From NCBI GenBank assembly GCA_902526005.1, contig CABZIW010000002.1:186001-250000 (forward strand): DNA of 64,000 nucleotides. The letters run 5' to 3'. Numbering within the stretch: position 1 is the first letter of the stretch; each line of letters opens with the position of its first letter. The stretch is from an uncultured Pelagibacteraceae bacterium (GTDB lineage: Bacteria; Pseudomonadota; Alphaproteobacteria; Pelagibacterales; AG-422-B15). Below are positions 34,054-42,090 of this stretch, in pieces. Position numbers and translations under genes: made by a program. The notes beneath the pieces were generated by a model that was not told where the DNA came from, ran no database searches, and saw only the letters and a list, made by a program, of their open reading frames with translations.

Positions 34054-34917
34054 ATGGCATTACCAAAATATACAGAAATGAGATACAGAGTTTGGCACTA
34101 TTCTTATTTAGTAATTTGTACTGCAGTTTTCGTATTTTTGATTGCGCCTCTTTTTGTGATCATACCACTATCATTCAATGCTGAGCAGTATATCCATTTC
34201 TCTGACGGCATGCTTGCATTACAGCCTGAAGCATTTTCACTTAGGTGGTATGAAGACATGATTTATGGAACTAAAAATCCTTGGGGAATCGCAGCTCGAA
34301 ACAGTGTTTACTATGCATTTTTCTCAACAATAGGTGCAACCGTGCTTGGAACTGTTGCGGCATTGGGCCTCAGCAGTCGTTACATGCCTTACAAACAATT
34401 AATCATGAGTGTATTAATTTCGCCGATGATTATTCCACTAATTATTTCAGGCTCAGCTATCTTTTTTTCACTTGCAAAATTAGGATTAGCTGCAACTTTT
34501 CCTGGCATCGTCATTGCACATATTATTTTAGGCACACCATTTGTTGTAATAACAGTTACTGCAACTTTAAGTGGATTTGATGACAGTATTACGCGTGCAG
34601 CATCAAGTCTCGGCAGCACACCAACTAATACTTTTTTTAAAATTACATTACCTCTAATAACACCTGGTATTATCTCTGGTGCTTTATTTGCATTTGTAAC
34701 TTCTTTTGATGAAATTGTCGTAATTCTGTTCGTGGCAGGAGGAGATAGAAATCTTACAACTATCCCACTTCAAATGTGGACTGGTTTGAGAGAGCAGCTC
34801 AGCCCGACGATCATGGCTGTTGCTACATGCTTAATTGTGCTTTCAACATTAATCCTGATTGTGACTGAGTTGTTAAGGAGAAGATCTGAGAGGATAAGAG
34901 GGATTTCAGCTCAATAA
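34054..34917 (+). CDS. potC: Polyamine-type ABC importer permease (PotC-like)
   Basis: A 287-residue permease with six helices and the EAA loop 'RAASSLGSTPTNTFFKITLPLI'. The ATG at 34054, directly after the previous stop, is preferred over a TTG at 34045 inside the upstream gene. Together with the PotB-like protein it forms the inner-membrane channel of the importer. Last gene of the operon; only 25 nt separate it from the convergent isomerase gene, and no clear terminator is seen. Confidence 0.9.
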   Translation: MALPKYTEMRYRVWHYSYLVICTAVFVFLIAPLFVIIPLSFNAEQYIHFSDGMLALQPEAFSLRWYEDMIYGTKNPWGIAARNSVYYAFFSTIGATVLGTVAALGLSSRYMPYKQLIMSVLISPMIIPLIISGSAIFFSLAKLGLAATFPGIVIAHIILGTPFVVITVTATLSGFDDSITRAASSLGSTPTNTFFKITLPLITPGIISGALFAFVTSFDEIVVILFVAGGDRNLTTIPLQMWTGLREQLSPTIMAVATCLIVLSTLILIVTELLRRRSERIRGISAQ

Positions 34918-34942
34918 AAGTTAAGACAATTCGTTAAATATA

Positions 34943-35581
34943 CTATAACTCAAGTCCATCTTTTTTTAATGCTCTTAAAAGATCATTAAATCGGTCTTGC
35001 CCAAAGAAAAACTTGTCTTTATAGACTGTTAATGGAACTCCATGATGACCTGCTTCTAATTGTTCCTTTTGGTTTAATTTTATTTCACCAATCAAGCTTT
35101 GCTCAGCCTCAGTTCGTTTTTTTTCAATATCATTATGATTTAAGCCTAATTTTGATGATGACTCAGAAATTGACTCGTCAGAATTCCAATTTTTCATACC
35201 ACTCCAAATTTTGCTTGAAACTTCTACGGCAAAATCAAGTTGTCTATCTTTTTCTATTGCCTGGCAGTAATGACATAACTTAAATATACGTGGCTGGTCG
35301 TCAGAAATTTTACCGGTTAGCATATTTTGTTTTATTGGATCTGGATTTGGTTTTTTAAATACCATACCAAGTTTTTTTGCCTGTAAAAAATAATCAAATC
35401 GTTTTAGAAGAAAATATGTAAATAAGTTCTTACCTTTAAAGAATTCTGGCTCTCTTATTGCTAACGGGTAGACTTGTTTAAAATTTATATCTACACCGTA
35501 CTTATCTCTTAACAAAACGATACGTGGTAATATTAGATAAGAGTATGGACTTCTAAAGGAGAAATATAAATCTACTTTCAT
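34943..35581 (-). CDS. 2-hydroxychromene-2-carboxylate isomerase / kappa-class GST-like (DsbA fold)
   Basis: A 212-residue thioredoxin-fold protein. 'LYFSFRSPYSYLILPRI' at the N-terminus is the HCCA isomerase signature, with the Ser in SPYS as the glutathione-activating residue. 'HHGVPLTVYKDKFFFGQDR' is the conserved cis-Pro region. Family members use glutathione for isomerisation in aromatic breakdown or for conjugation. It overlaps the preceding GST-like gene by 4 nt, so the glutathione-linked genes form one operon. Confidence 0.85.
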   Translation of the reverse strand: MKVDLYFSFRSPYSYLILPRIVLLRDKYGVDINFKQVYPLAIREPEFFKGKNLFTYFLLKRFDYFLQAKKLGMVFKKPNPDPIKQNMLTGKISDDQPRIFKLCHYCQAIEKDRQLDFAVEVSSKIWSGMKNWNSDESISESSSKLGLNHNDIEKKRTEAEQSLIGEIKLNQKEQLEAGHHGVPLTVYKDKFFFGQDRFNDLLRALKKDGLEL

Positions 35582-36621
35582 ATCTCAAATATTAACCTTT
35601 CACATCCAGTGTCTTCAAAAAGATCATTTACTTTTTTCTGATCATTATCTTCAAGCATTTTATATTCTTCGTTAAGCCACTTTAAACACTTTGCCTGGTA
35701 AGGAAATGATTTTTGTTTCCACAGACATCCATCAATCTCTGTTTGCCATTCTTTATCGCCATTTTCTAATGCTTTAGCGTTTGCTAGCTGTGCAGGCACA
35801 TAACCCTTACCGATTTCTGTAAGTAATTCCTTTACCGTTGACGGTAAAGTATCAATTGATCCCCATTGTTCATCATCTACCTCAATACCAGATTGATCTT
35901 CAATTAAACCAACCCACGCGACTGTCCTAAGAGATACTTCATGACAAATTTCTCTTGGCGTGGGATCAAAGTTTACAAGTTGAGACAGTTGACCATACAT
36001 TGCAAAATCGCTTGATGAGGGTCTATTGCTTATCAAATAAGGTGTTGATGTGAAATGTTTCTCAAGTATACCCAATAAACGTCTGAAACTTGCATCTATG
36101 ATAGGAGCTGTGTCGTTGTTGGAACCCACTACCCATAACCTATCTATCTGCCTTTTACTTATCATTCCCTTTAAATTATCTAGCATTTCATTTGGCATCA
36201 TTCCTACGGTTTGAAGAGGTAAAATTGTTCCTGCATTTTCAGCATCTTTTTGATCATGCCATCTATAATGAAACATATATTTCGTCCCCCACTCATCAGC
36301 AAAATCTTCAATTAAATAGTTTATAAACGCAAGTGCTGGATCAGATGGAATAGTACTTCGCTCACTAACTTCTTCATCAATCCTTCTTATTAACGGAGTA
36401 GAATCTGTTACAGCTTTTAAATTTCCATTTTCATCAGGTAGGACAAATGTTGGCAGTAATCCAGGCTTGGGCTTTTCAATACCCTTTTGATCAAGATATT
36501 TTGAAGGGTCTCCCCAAATCATTTTATGAGGAATACGTTTATACCTAAGATATGAAAGCATCTTACGTGTATAGGGTGAGCCCACACCGCCAAGAACAAC
36601 TAATGGATTTGGTAAACTCAT
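35578..36621 (-). CDS. Glutathione S-transferase-like protein, long form
   Basis: A 347-residue protein with a thioredoxin-like N-terminal domain ('VLGGVGSPYTRKMLSYLRYKRIPHKMI') and an all-helical GST C-terminal domain ('YLISNRPSSSDFAMYGQLSQL'). Usual GSTs are 200-230 residues; here about 100 additional C-terminal residues follow the GST fold. The substrate is unknown. It lies in a minus-strand run of glutathione-related genes, 10 nt after the shorter GST and overlapping the isomerase. Confidence 0.82.
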   Translation of the reverse strand: MSLPNPLVVLGGVGSPYTRKMLSYLRYKRIPHKMIWGDPSKYLDQKGIEKPKPGLLPTFVLPDENGNLKAVTDSTPLIRRIDEEVSERSTIPSDPALAFINYLIEDFADEWGTKYMFHYRWHDQKDAENAGTILPLQTVGMMPNEMLDNLKGMISKRQIDRLWVVGSNNDTAPIIDASFRRLLGILEKHFTSTPYLISNRPSSSDFAMYGQLSQLVNFDPTPREICHEVSLRTVAWVGLIEDQSGIEVDDEQWGSIDTLPSTVKELLTEIGKGYVPAQLANAKALENGDKEWQTEIDGCLWKQKSFPYQAKCLKWLNEEYKMLEDNDQKKVNDLFEDTGCERLIFEI

Positions 36622-36631
36622 CTTTATTCTC

Positions 36632-37318
36632 CTACTTCTGAATTATTTTTGAACCGGTATCAGTTAAATCTTTTGACTGTTTCATATTTCTCATCAACTC
36701 CATTATATCGATTGGTACTGCAACACCTTTTTTGCAAGCTGGTCTATCTTCCATCATCTGCATCCATCTTTTTACACCATCAAGACCGTCTATATTCACA
36801 CCTGACCATTTATATGTTCTTACCCAACACCAATTTGCTATATCAGCTATACTAAAATCATCAGCGAGATACTCATTGTCTTTTAAACGCGTCTCCATGA
36901 CTTCAAACAAGCGTCTTCCTTCGTTTTGATAACGGTCAATTGCTGGTTGTATCTTTTCTCCAGGCCAATAACGAAAGAAAACATTAGCCTGCCCCATCAT
37001 CGGACCAATTCCTCCCATTTGAAACATTAACCACTGAATGACTTTTGAACGTGCAACTGACTCTGTCGGCAATAGTTTACCTGCTTTCTCAGCTAAATAA
37101 ATTAGTTGTGCGCCGCTTTCCATTATTGAAAGGTTATCATTTTCAGTATCAACTATAACAGGGATACGCCCGTTGGGATTCATTGCTAAAAATTCAGGCT
37201 TCTTTTGATCACCGGCTTGTAAATTTACAACATGAACATTGTAAGGTATTTCCAATTCCTCAAGAGCTACAGAAACCTTATATCCATTTGGCGTAGGTGA
37301 AGTATATAATTCAATCAT
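36632..37318 (-). CDS. Glutathione S-transferase (YfcG/Nu-class-like)
   Basis: A 228-residue GST from the ATG at 37318, which overlaps the upstream DUF1330 stop; a TTG at 37336 would give six extra residues and a longer overlap. '[22 protein letters not shown]' and '[11 protein letters not shown]' with '[15 protein letters not shown]' are the glutathione-binding N-terminal motifs. The 'TPNG' motif resembles the Nu-class disulfide-bond reductases such as YfcG. It probably removes electrophiles or reduces disulfides in the cytoplasm. Confidence 0.88.
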   Translation of the reverse strand: MIELYTSPTPNGYKVSVALEELEIPYNVHVVNLQAGDQKKPEFLAMNPNGRIPVIVDTENDNLSIMESGAQLIYLAEKAGKLLPTESVARSKVIQWLMFQMGGIGPMMGQANVFFRYWPGEKIQPAIDRYQNEGRRLFEVMETRLKDNEYLADDFSIADIANWCWVRTYKWSGVNIDGLDGVKRWMQMMEDRPACKKGVAVPIDIMELMRNMKQSKDLTDTGSKIIQK

Positions 37319-37733
37319 TAATTTCTTTTGTTTCAATGTTTAATTGGCCTGCTAATCCTGCTTCGCGATGCTGATAAGCTTCAAGATATTCTGGGTCACT
37401 GGGCATCATATTTTCACCCATTATTTTTCTTGAAGGCCATTTTGCAATAGCAACAACGTCCCATAATTCCTCAACTTTACCGACTGCTAAACGTTTTACA
37501 TCTGTATGCAAAACTAATTCTCCTCCAATTTCCTTTAAATGTTTATCCATAAACTCAGCATAAATTGTGTAAGCCTCTCTTCCAGTTAAGTTGGTTTCTC
37601 TCCCGTCTCTATATTCCGCTTTCTCTTTAAACTTCAGAAGATTGAGCATGTATATTGGCTCATTGTCATCTGCATTCTCAAAAAAACCTTTCATTTGTTC
37701 TCTGTTTGGAAAAACACGATTTTCTACTTTCAT
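37311..37733 (-). CDS. DUF1330 dimeric alpha-beta barrel protein
   Basis: A 140-residue protein with '[20 protein letters not shown]', '[12 protein letters not shown]' and '[13 protein letters not shown]', matching DUF1330 and the dimeric ferredoxin-like barrel fold. No catalytic residue is assigned for the family. It is translationally coupled to the membrane protein upstream (4-nt overlap) and the GST downstream. Confidence 0.78.
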   Translation of the reverse strand: MKVENRVFPNREQMKGFFENADDNEPIYMLNLLKFKEKAEYRDGRETNLTGREAYTIYAEFMDKHLKEIGGELVLHTDVKRLAVGKVEELWDVVAIAKWPSRKIMGENMMPSDPEYLEAYQHREAGLAGQLNIETKEIND

Positions 37734-38203
37734 TTCTGTTTCCTTTCAATGGTCGAGATAAAAAACATTAAAAGTGTAACAAATAACATGACACTTGTCC
37801 CAACTAAACCTCCTGGAGCAGTTGAAGTGAGATAATCCTGATCTAAATTATGCATCGTCATCGTTATAATTCTTAATATATTATCGAATACGAATACTAG
37901 CCAGGCTAATGATAAAAGACTTTTATATTTAAAAAGAATTATTATTGATATAAATAGTACTACGATCTGCGACCCACCCCATAAAGAACCTATAAGATAA
38001 ATTACACTATTAGGATTTAAATTATTAACTTCTGGAAAAATTATAATTGAAGCAATTGAATTTAAACCAGCATCTTGAGCAAACATATGTGTAAACGATC
38101 TAAACGCTACTAATACGAGATATAAATAAAAAAACCAAAGTGCAAACTTTAAACCCCGATAATTGTTGTTTGCTTCCGTAGGCAAAAGGCTGATAAACTT
38201 CAT
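37730..38203 (-). CDS. Small four-helix membrane protein
   Basis: A 157-residue integral membrane protein with four hydrophobic segments (about 20-40, 65-90, 95-115 and 130-152). Family not recognised with certainty; similar BphX/DUF4345-type proteins accompany degradation genes. It abuts the nitronate monooxygenase stop and overlaps the DUF1330 start. Function unknown. Confidence 0.65.
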   Translation of the reverse strand: MKFISLLPTEANNNYRGLKFALWFFYLYLVLVAFRSFTHMFAQDAGLNSIASIIIFPEVNNLNPNSVIYLIGSLWGGSQIVVLFISIIILFKYKSLLSLAWLVFVFDNILRIITMTMHNLDQDYLTSTAPGGLVGTSVMLFVTLLMFFISTIERKQK

Positions 38204-39133
38204 TTAATTAGCAAAATTGTGATTTCCCATTTTTTTACACACTTCATTAAACTGCAAAATAGTTTCATTGATAATTTCTTCAACACCTTTGATCTCATCA
38301 ATTAAGCCCATCGATTGACCTGCCAATGCTGGTGCTGCGTTCATGTCACCCTCAAAATAAAGTTTCTTGATACCGAACATTGCGGACATATCCATTTCAC
38401 CTTTTTCATAAATACCGTGAGTGAAGTCAGTTTTAATTGCACGAACACAAGGTTTAGATTTTTTATTTAATATGTAAGTTCCTTGTTCGTCTGAATCTAA
38501 AATTGCTTGCTTATAATTTTGATGAACCGGACTCTCTTTAGAAGATACAAACCGGGTACCCATTTGTATTCCCTCAGCTCCTGCTGCAAATGCTGCAGCC
38601 ATTCCTATGCCATCAACTATACCTCCAGCCGCAACCATTGGTATATCAGAATGCCTTCTAATAGACTGCAATAATACATAAAGTCCAACTTCTTCAGGAT
38701 TTTTAAATCCACCTCCCTCAGTCCCTTCAACTACTAAACCATCCACACCAGCTTTTATCGCTTTCAGCGCGCCTGCCAAACTTGGTACAGCATGAAAGAC
38801 TTTAATGCCTGCATCTTTTAAAATGTGAATATATTTTGCTGGATCACCTGCAGATGTAGTTACAAATTTTACTTTCTCTTCGATAACCAAATTGATCATA
38901 CTTTCGTCACGTAAAAAAAGAATTGGAAGATTCACACCAAAGGGTCGATTGGTGAGTGTGCTCATTTTTTTGATTTCCTGCTTACACTCCTCAAGCTCAC
39001 CTGATGAAGTTTCAATAATTCCAAACCCTCCAGCATTAGAAACCGCTGAAGCTAATGCACTTCTTGCTATCCATCCCATTGGGGCCTGTATAATTGGATA
39101 TTTAGAACCAAGTATTTCTGTAATTCTATTCAC
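38204..39133 (-). CDS. Nitronate monooxygenase / 2-nitropropane dioxygenase-like flavoprotein
   Basis: A 309-residue FMN-dependent TIM barrel. 'KYPIIQAPMGWIARSALASAVSNAGGFGII' is the FMN-binding start, 'VDGLVVEGTEGGGF' the EGxxxGGH-like loop, and 'VAAGGIVDGIGMAAAFAAGAEGIQMGTRFV' the phosphate-binding end. It oxidises propionate-3-nitronate-like compounds or acts as an NADH:quinone reductase. First gene of the minus-strand operon and divergent from the TetR gene, so it is a likely TetR target. Confidence 0.87.
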   Translation of the reverse strand: MNRITEILGSKYPIIQAPMGWIARSALASAVSNAGGFGIIETSSGELEECKQEIKKMSTLTNRPFGVNLPILFLRDESMINLVIEEKVKFVTTSAGDPAKYIHILKDAGIKVFHAVPSLAGALKAIKAGVDGLVVEGTEGGGFKNPEEVGLYVLLQSIRRHSDIPMVAAGGIVDGIGMAAAFAAGAEGIQMGTRFVSSKESPVHQNYKQAILDSDEQGTYILNKKSKPCVRAIKTDFTHGIYEKGEMDMSAMFGIKKLYFEGDMNAAPALAGQSMGLIDEIKGVEEIINETILQFNEVCKKMGNHNFAN

Positions 39134-39162
39134 GAATTTTATATTTTTAATAAAGCCTAAAG

Positions 39163-39185
39163 TATTGACATAAACACTGTCAATA
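39163..39185. promoter_or_regulatory. Palindrome 1 in the tetR-nitronate monooxygenase gap
   Basis: TATTGACA (39163-39170) and its exact complement TGTCAATA (39178-39185) separated by 7 nt. It covers a consensus -35 (TTGACA, 39165-39170), so a bound repressor would block the plus-strand promoter. A likely TetR operator. Confidence 0.65.
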
Positions 39186-39191
39186 GATAAT
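39165..39191 (+). promoter_or_regulatory. Putative tetR promoter giving a leaderless or near-leaderless mRNA
   Basis: Consensus TTGACA at 39165-39170 and GATAAT at 39186-39191 (spacer 15). Transcription would begin near 39197-39200, at or next to the ATG (39200-39202). No Shine-Dalgarno sequence precedes the ATG, which fits a leaderless message. Confidence 0.45.
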
Positions 39192-39200
39192 TTTTATCTA
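39184..39200. promoter_or_regulatory. Palindrome 2 overlapping the -10 and tetR start codon
   Basis: TAGATAA and its exact complement TTATCTA around TTT, perfect over 17 bp. It overlaps palindrome 1 by 2 nt and ends on the first base of the ATG. A second candidate operator for tight autorepression. Confidence 0.55.
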
Positions 39201-39787
39201 TGGTAATTACGCCAATTGTTAACGATGGACGCATCAACAGAAGTAAAACAACATTAAATAAAATTGTTGCAGCCACTATTTCTTTATTAAGAAAAAATAA
39301 CAACGGTCAAATACCAACCGCCCAGGAAATTGCTGTAAAATCTGGAGTTGGAATAAGAACTGTTTTTAGGCACATTGACGATATGGAAGGATTAATTGAG
39401 GAAGTAAATCGTCGTTATCTAAACGATCTTGAGAGCTATATTGCAAAAAATAATCCAAAACAAAACAGCAAGGATCAGAGAATTGAACATGTAATTAAAG
39501 AGCGTTTTTATTTATATAACACTTACCAGCACGTATTTAATTTAACCATTACAAGTTTAAATAATTCTAATGCAATAAGAACTGGATTTATAAAATTTAA
39601 TCATATTTTGAGACAGAGATTCGAAGATTTAATACCTGAAATTAAAATGATTAATAAAGATAAACAAAATCTTATTGATACCCTAATTTCATACGCAGCA
39701 TGGTTTCGTATGACCAAATTTAATAGAACAAAAGAAGAAAAATTTATTGAAGAATTAAAGTTACTATTTTCAATGAAACTTAAGTAA
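39200..39787 (+). CDS. TetR-family transcriptional regulator
   Basis: A 195-residue regulator. The N-terminal three-helix DNA-binding domain (about 15-65) contains 'PTAQEIAVKSGVGIRTVFRHIDDMEGLI', a clear TetR helix-turn-helix. The C-terminal helical ligand domain is not assigned to a ligand class. It is divergent from the nitronate monooxygenase operon and lies 7 nt upstream of the DJ-1 gene, so it may control both sides. Two palindromes cover its own promoter. Confidence 0.85.
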   Translation: MVITPIVNDGRINRSKTTLNKIVAATISLLRKNNNGQIPTAQEIAVKSGVGIRTVFRHIDDMEGLIEEVNRRYLNDLESYIAKNNPKQNSKDQRIEHVIKERFYLYNTYQHVFNLTITSLNNSNAIRTGFIKFNHILRQRFEDLIPEIKMINKDKQNLIDTLISYAAWFRMTKFNRTKEEKFIEELKLLFSMKLK

Positions 39788-39794
39788 GTAAATT

Positions 39795-40646
39795 ATGTAT
39801 CAATCAATAGTTAGAAAAACTTTATTATCTCTAATTCTTATCGTCATTACAGTAATTATTCTTTTGCCATATATTCTAAAAAATTTGGGTTTACATCCAG
39901 ACTATGATGGAAATACATTTGATTTAGCTGGGAAAAAAGCTCTTATAATTACAACAAGTCATGGGGTTTTAAATTATCCGGGAGAGTCATCTGGTAAACC
40001 CTCGGGTCTTGCGAGTTCTGAATTAACTGCTCCCTATTTCGAATTTATAGATGCTAACATAAGTGTTGATATTGCAAGTATCAAAGGTGGAAAAATTCCA
40101 GTGGATCCGCAAACAACATCATATTTCGTGAGGTCTTCATCTGATAAAAGATTTTATAAGGATGCTGAGGCGGTTGATAAACTTAACAATTCAATCAATA
40201 TTAATGAAATAGATTTCTCTATGTATGATATTGTATTTCTTGCTGGTGGATGGGGAGCTGCATATGACTTGGGCTACTCAGAAACCTTAGCTGCAGGAAT
40301 TTCTAAAGCTTATTACTCAGGTAGCATTATAGGTGCAATTTGCCATGGTCCATTGGGTTTAATCAATTCAAAAGATAAAAATGGCAACATTCTCATTGCA
40401 GGAAGAAAAATGACTGGTGTAACTGACAAACAAGTTAAAGAACTTAATATTACGATGACACCATTACATCCAGAAGAAGAATTAAAAAAAGTAGGTGCAT
40501 TGTTTGAAGCTAAAACAAAATTTCTTGACCAGTTTGCTTATCACGTAGTTGTTGATGATGAAAAACGATTTGTAACTGGCCAAAATCAAAATTCAGGCCA
40601 TGAAACTGCACAAAGAATTATGGAAATAATAGAGGAGTCATCATGA
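39795..40646 (+). CDS. Membrane-anchored DJ-1/PfpI-family protein
   Basis: A 283-residue protein with an N-terminal membrane helix (about 10-30) and a DJ-1/PfpI domain. The nucleophile region is 'GSIIGAICHGPLGLIN', with Cys in AICHGP, the Hsp31/PfpI elbow. 'YDIVFLAGGWGAAYDLG' holds the partner region. Family members are glyoxalase III, chaperones or amidases. A membrane anchor is not the usual form. It overlaps the next gene by 4 nt. Confidence 0.85.
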   Translation: MYQSIVRKTLLSLILIVITVIILLPYILKNLGLHPDYDGNTFDLAGKKALIITTSHGVLNYPGESSGKPSGLASSELTAPYFEFIDANISVDIASIKGGKIPVDPQTTSYFVRSSSDKRFYKDAEAVDKLNNSININEIDFSMYDIVFLAGGWGAAYDLGYSETLAAGISKAYYSGSIIGAICHGPLGLINSKDKNGNILIAGRKMTGVTDKQVKELNITMTPLHPEEELKKVGALFEAKTKFLDQFAYHVVVDDEKRFVTGQNQNSGHETAQRIMEIIEESS

Positions 40647-41020
40647 ATAAATTTTTAATTATTCTAAATACAATAAACGGTTTTGCATTTATCGTACTTG
40701 GCCTTATTTGGATAATATCCCCTTACGATGCTGGCGCAAATTTTGGTATATTAGTAATTCCAGAAGGATTGGGTCGGAGCAGTCTTATTGGAGATGTTGG
40801 AAGTTACTTCTTTTGCATTGGTTTGATGATGATACTTGCAGCTTATACTCTAAAAAATATTTGGTTTTATGCTCCTGCAATGCTTTTAAGTGTTACAGCA
40901 ATATTTAGAGTTATATCGTGGGCAGCGCATGATGCAACTTTTGCAACACAATTTATTATTATTGAAATTGTTCTTGTTGCAATATTGCTTATTACATCCA
41001 GAAAGGTTTCTGGTAATTAA
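40643..41020 (+). CDS. Small four-helix membrane protein (DUF4345-like)
   Basis: A 125-residue protein with four hydrophobic helices and the 'GLIWIISPYDAGANFGI' and 'SLIGDVGSYFFCIGLMMILAAY' segments that resemble DUF4345-type proteins. Function unknown. It overlaps the DJ-1 gene by 4 nt and precedes the MBL gene by 2 nt. Confidence 0.65.
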   Translation: MNKFLIILNTINGFAFIVLGLIWIISPYDAGANFGILVIPEGLGRSSLIGDVGSYFFCIGLMMILAAYTLKNIWFYAPAMLLSVTAIFRVISWAAHDATFATQFIIIEIVLVAILLITSRKVSGN

Positions 41021-41022
41021 CT

Positions 41023-42090
41023 ATGAGGAAAATCTATTATTTCTTAATAGTTGCAATCTTAATATTTGTTGTTGGGTTCTTTGGAATAAGAAATACATCA
41101 GTTCAAAATTTCTTTATCGACTTAATTTTTGAATCTCAGTTAAATAATCAAGATAAATTAGTTACCTTTGAAGGTGATTATATTATTGGACTTGTCTGTG
41201 GATCACGAGGTCCATTACCTGGCAAAGGAAGAGCTGAGCCATGTATTATGATCAGAACTCCAGACCATATGTTTATTGTTGATACCGGAGATGGAAGTAG
41301 GCAAAACCTAATAAATTGGCAGATAGATCTTGGTAATTTAGATGCCGTCCTGTTTACTCACCTGCACTCAGACCATATTTCTGATTTGGCTGATTTTCAT
41401 CTTTATTCATGGGTAACTCAAAATAGAGAAGGAAAACTTCCTGTTTATGGACCAGAGGGAACGCAATTAGTTACTGGAGGGATAACAAGGGCTTACGAGC
41501 TTGATTATGAATGGAGAACGCTGCATCATGGAGAGGAAGTAGCTCCATCTGACATTGCTGGCTTTGATACAAAAATAATAGATTTAAATAATCCAGTTAT
41601 TTTTGATGATGGCAGTCTGAAGATAACAGCATTTGAAGTTGAACATCTACCAGTTTATCCCTCATTGGGATTTCGCTTTGATTATAAAGGAAGATCAATC
41701 GTAATTAGTGGGGATACGGATTACAGTACAAATTTGATTGAACAATCAAAAAATGCTGACTTACTTTTTCATGATGCTTTGTCATATAATATGATAGGTA
41801 GAGCTGAGGATATATCAGAGATTATACAGCCTCAACTTTCAAGAGTTTTTTATGATATTCAGGGATATCACGCCTCACCTGTTGAAGCTGCGCAAGCCGC
41901 AAATGAAGCAAATGTAAAAGAATTAATTTTTTATCACCTGATACCAGCTCCTGATAGTTTTATTGCTAAAATAATTTTCGTAAAAGGGGTAAGTGAAGTT
42001 CGACCTGATAACTGGACATTAGCTGATGATGGTACTATAGCAATTTTACCAGTTAATTCAGAGGATATTACAATTACAAATATTGAATAA
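41023..42090 (+). CDS. Membrane-anchored metallo-beta-lactamase-fold hydrolase
   Basis: A 355-residue protein. An N-terminal helix (about 5-24) is followed by an MBL domain of the RNase Z/arylsulfatase type: THLHSDHISD (HxHxDH), later 'EVEHLP', 'ISGDTDYS' and a final His in 'FYHLIP'. The two-metal active site looks complete. The membrane anchor and the adjacent sulfatase suggest a periplasmic role, perhaps hydrolysis of an ester or sulfate ester, not tRNA processing. It overlaps the sulfatase gene by 1 nt. Confidence 0.85.
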   Translation: MRKIYYFLIVAILIFVVGFFGIRNTSVQNFFIDLIFESQLNNQDKLVTFEGDYIIGLVCGSRGPLPGKGRAEPCIMIRTPDHMFIVDTGDGSRQNLINWQIDLGNLDAVLFTHLHSDHISDLADFHLYSWVTQNREGKLPVYGPEGTQLVTGGITRAYELDYEWRTLHHGEEVAPSDIAGFDTKIIDLNNPVIFDDGSLKITAFEVEHLPVYPSLGFRFDYKGRSIVISGDTDYSTNLIEQSKNADLLFHDALSYNMIGRAEDISEIIQPQLSRVFYDIQGYHASPVEAAQAANEANVKELIFYHLIPAPDSFIAKIIFVKGVSEVRPDNWTLADDGTIAILPVNSEDITITNIE

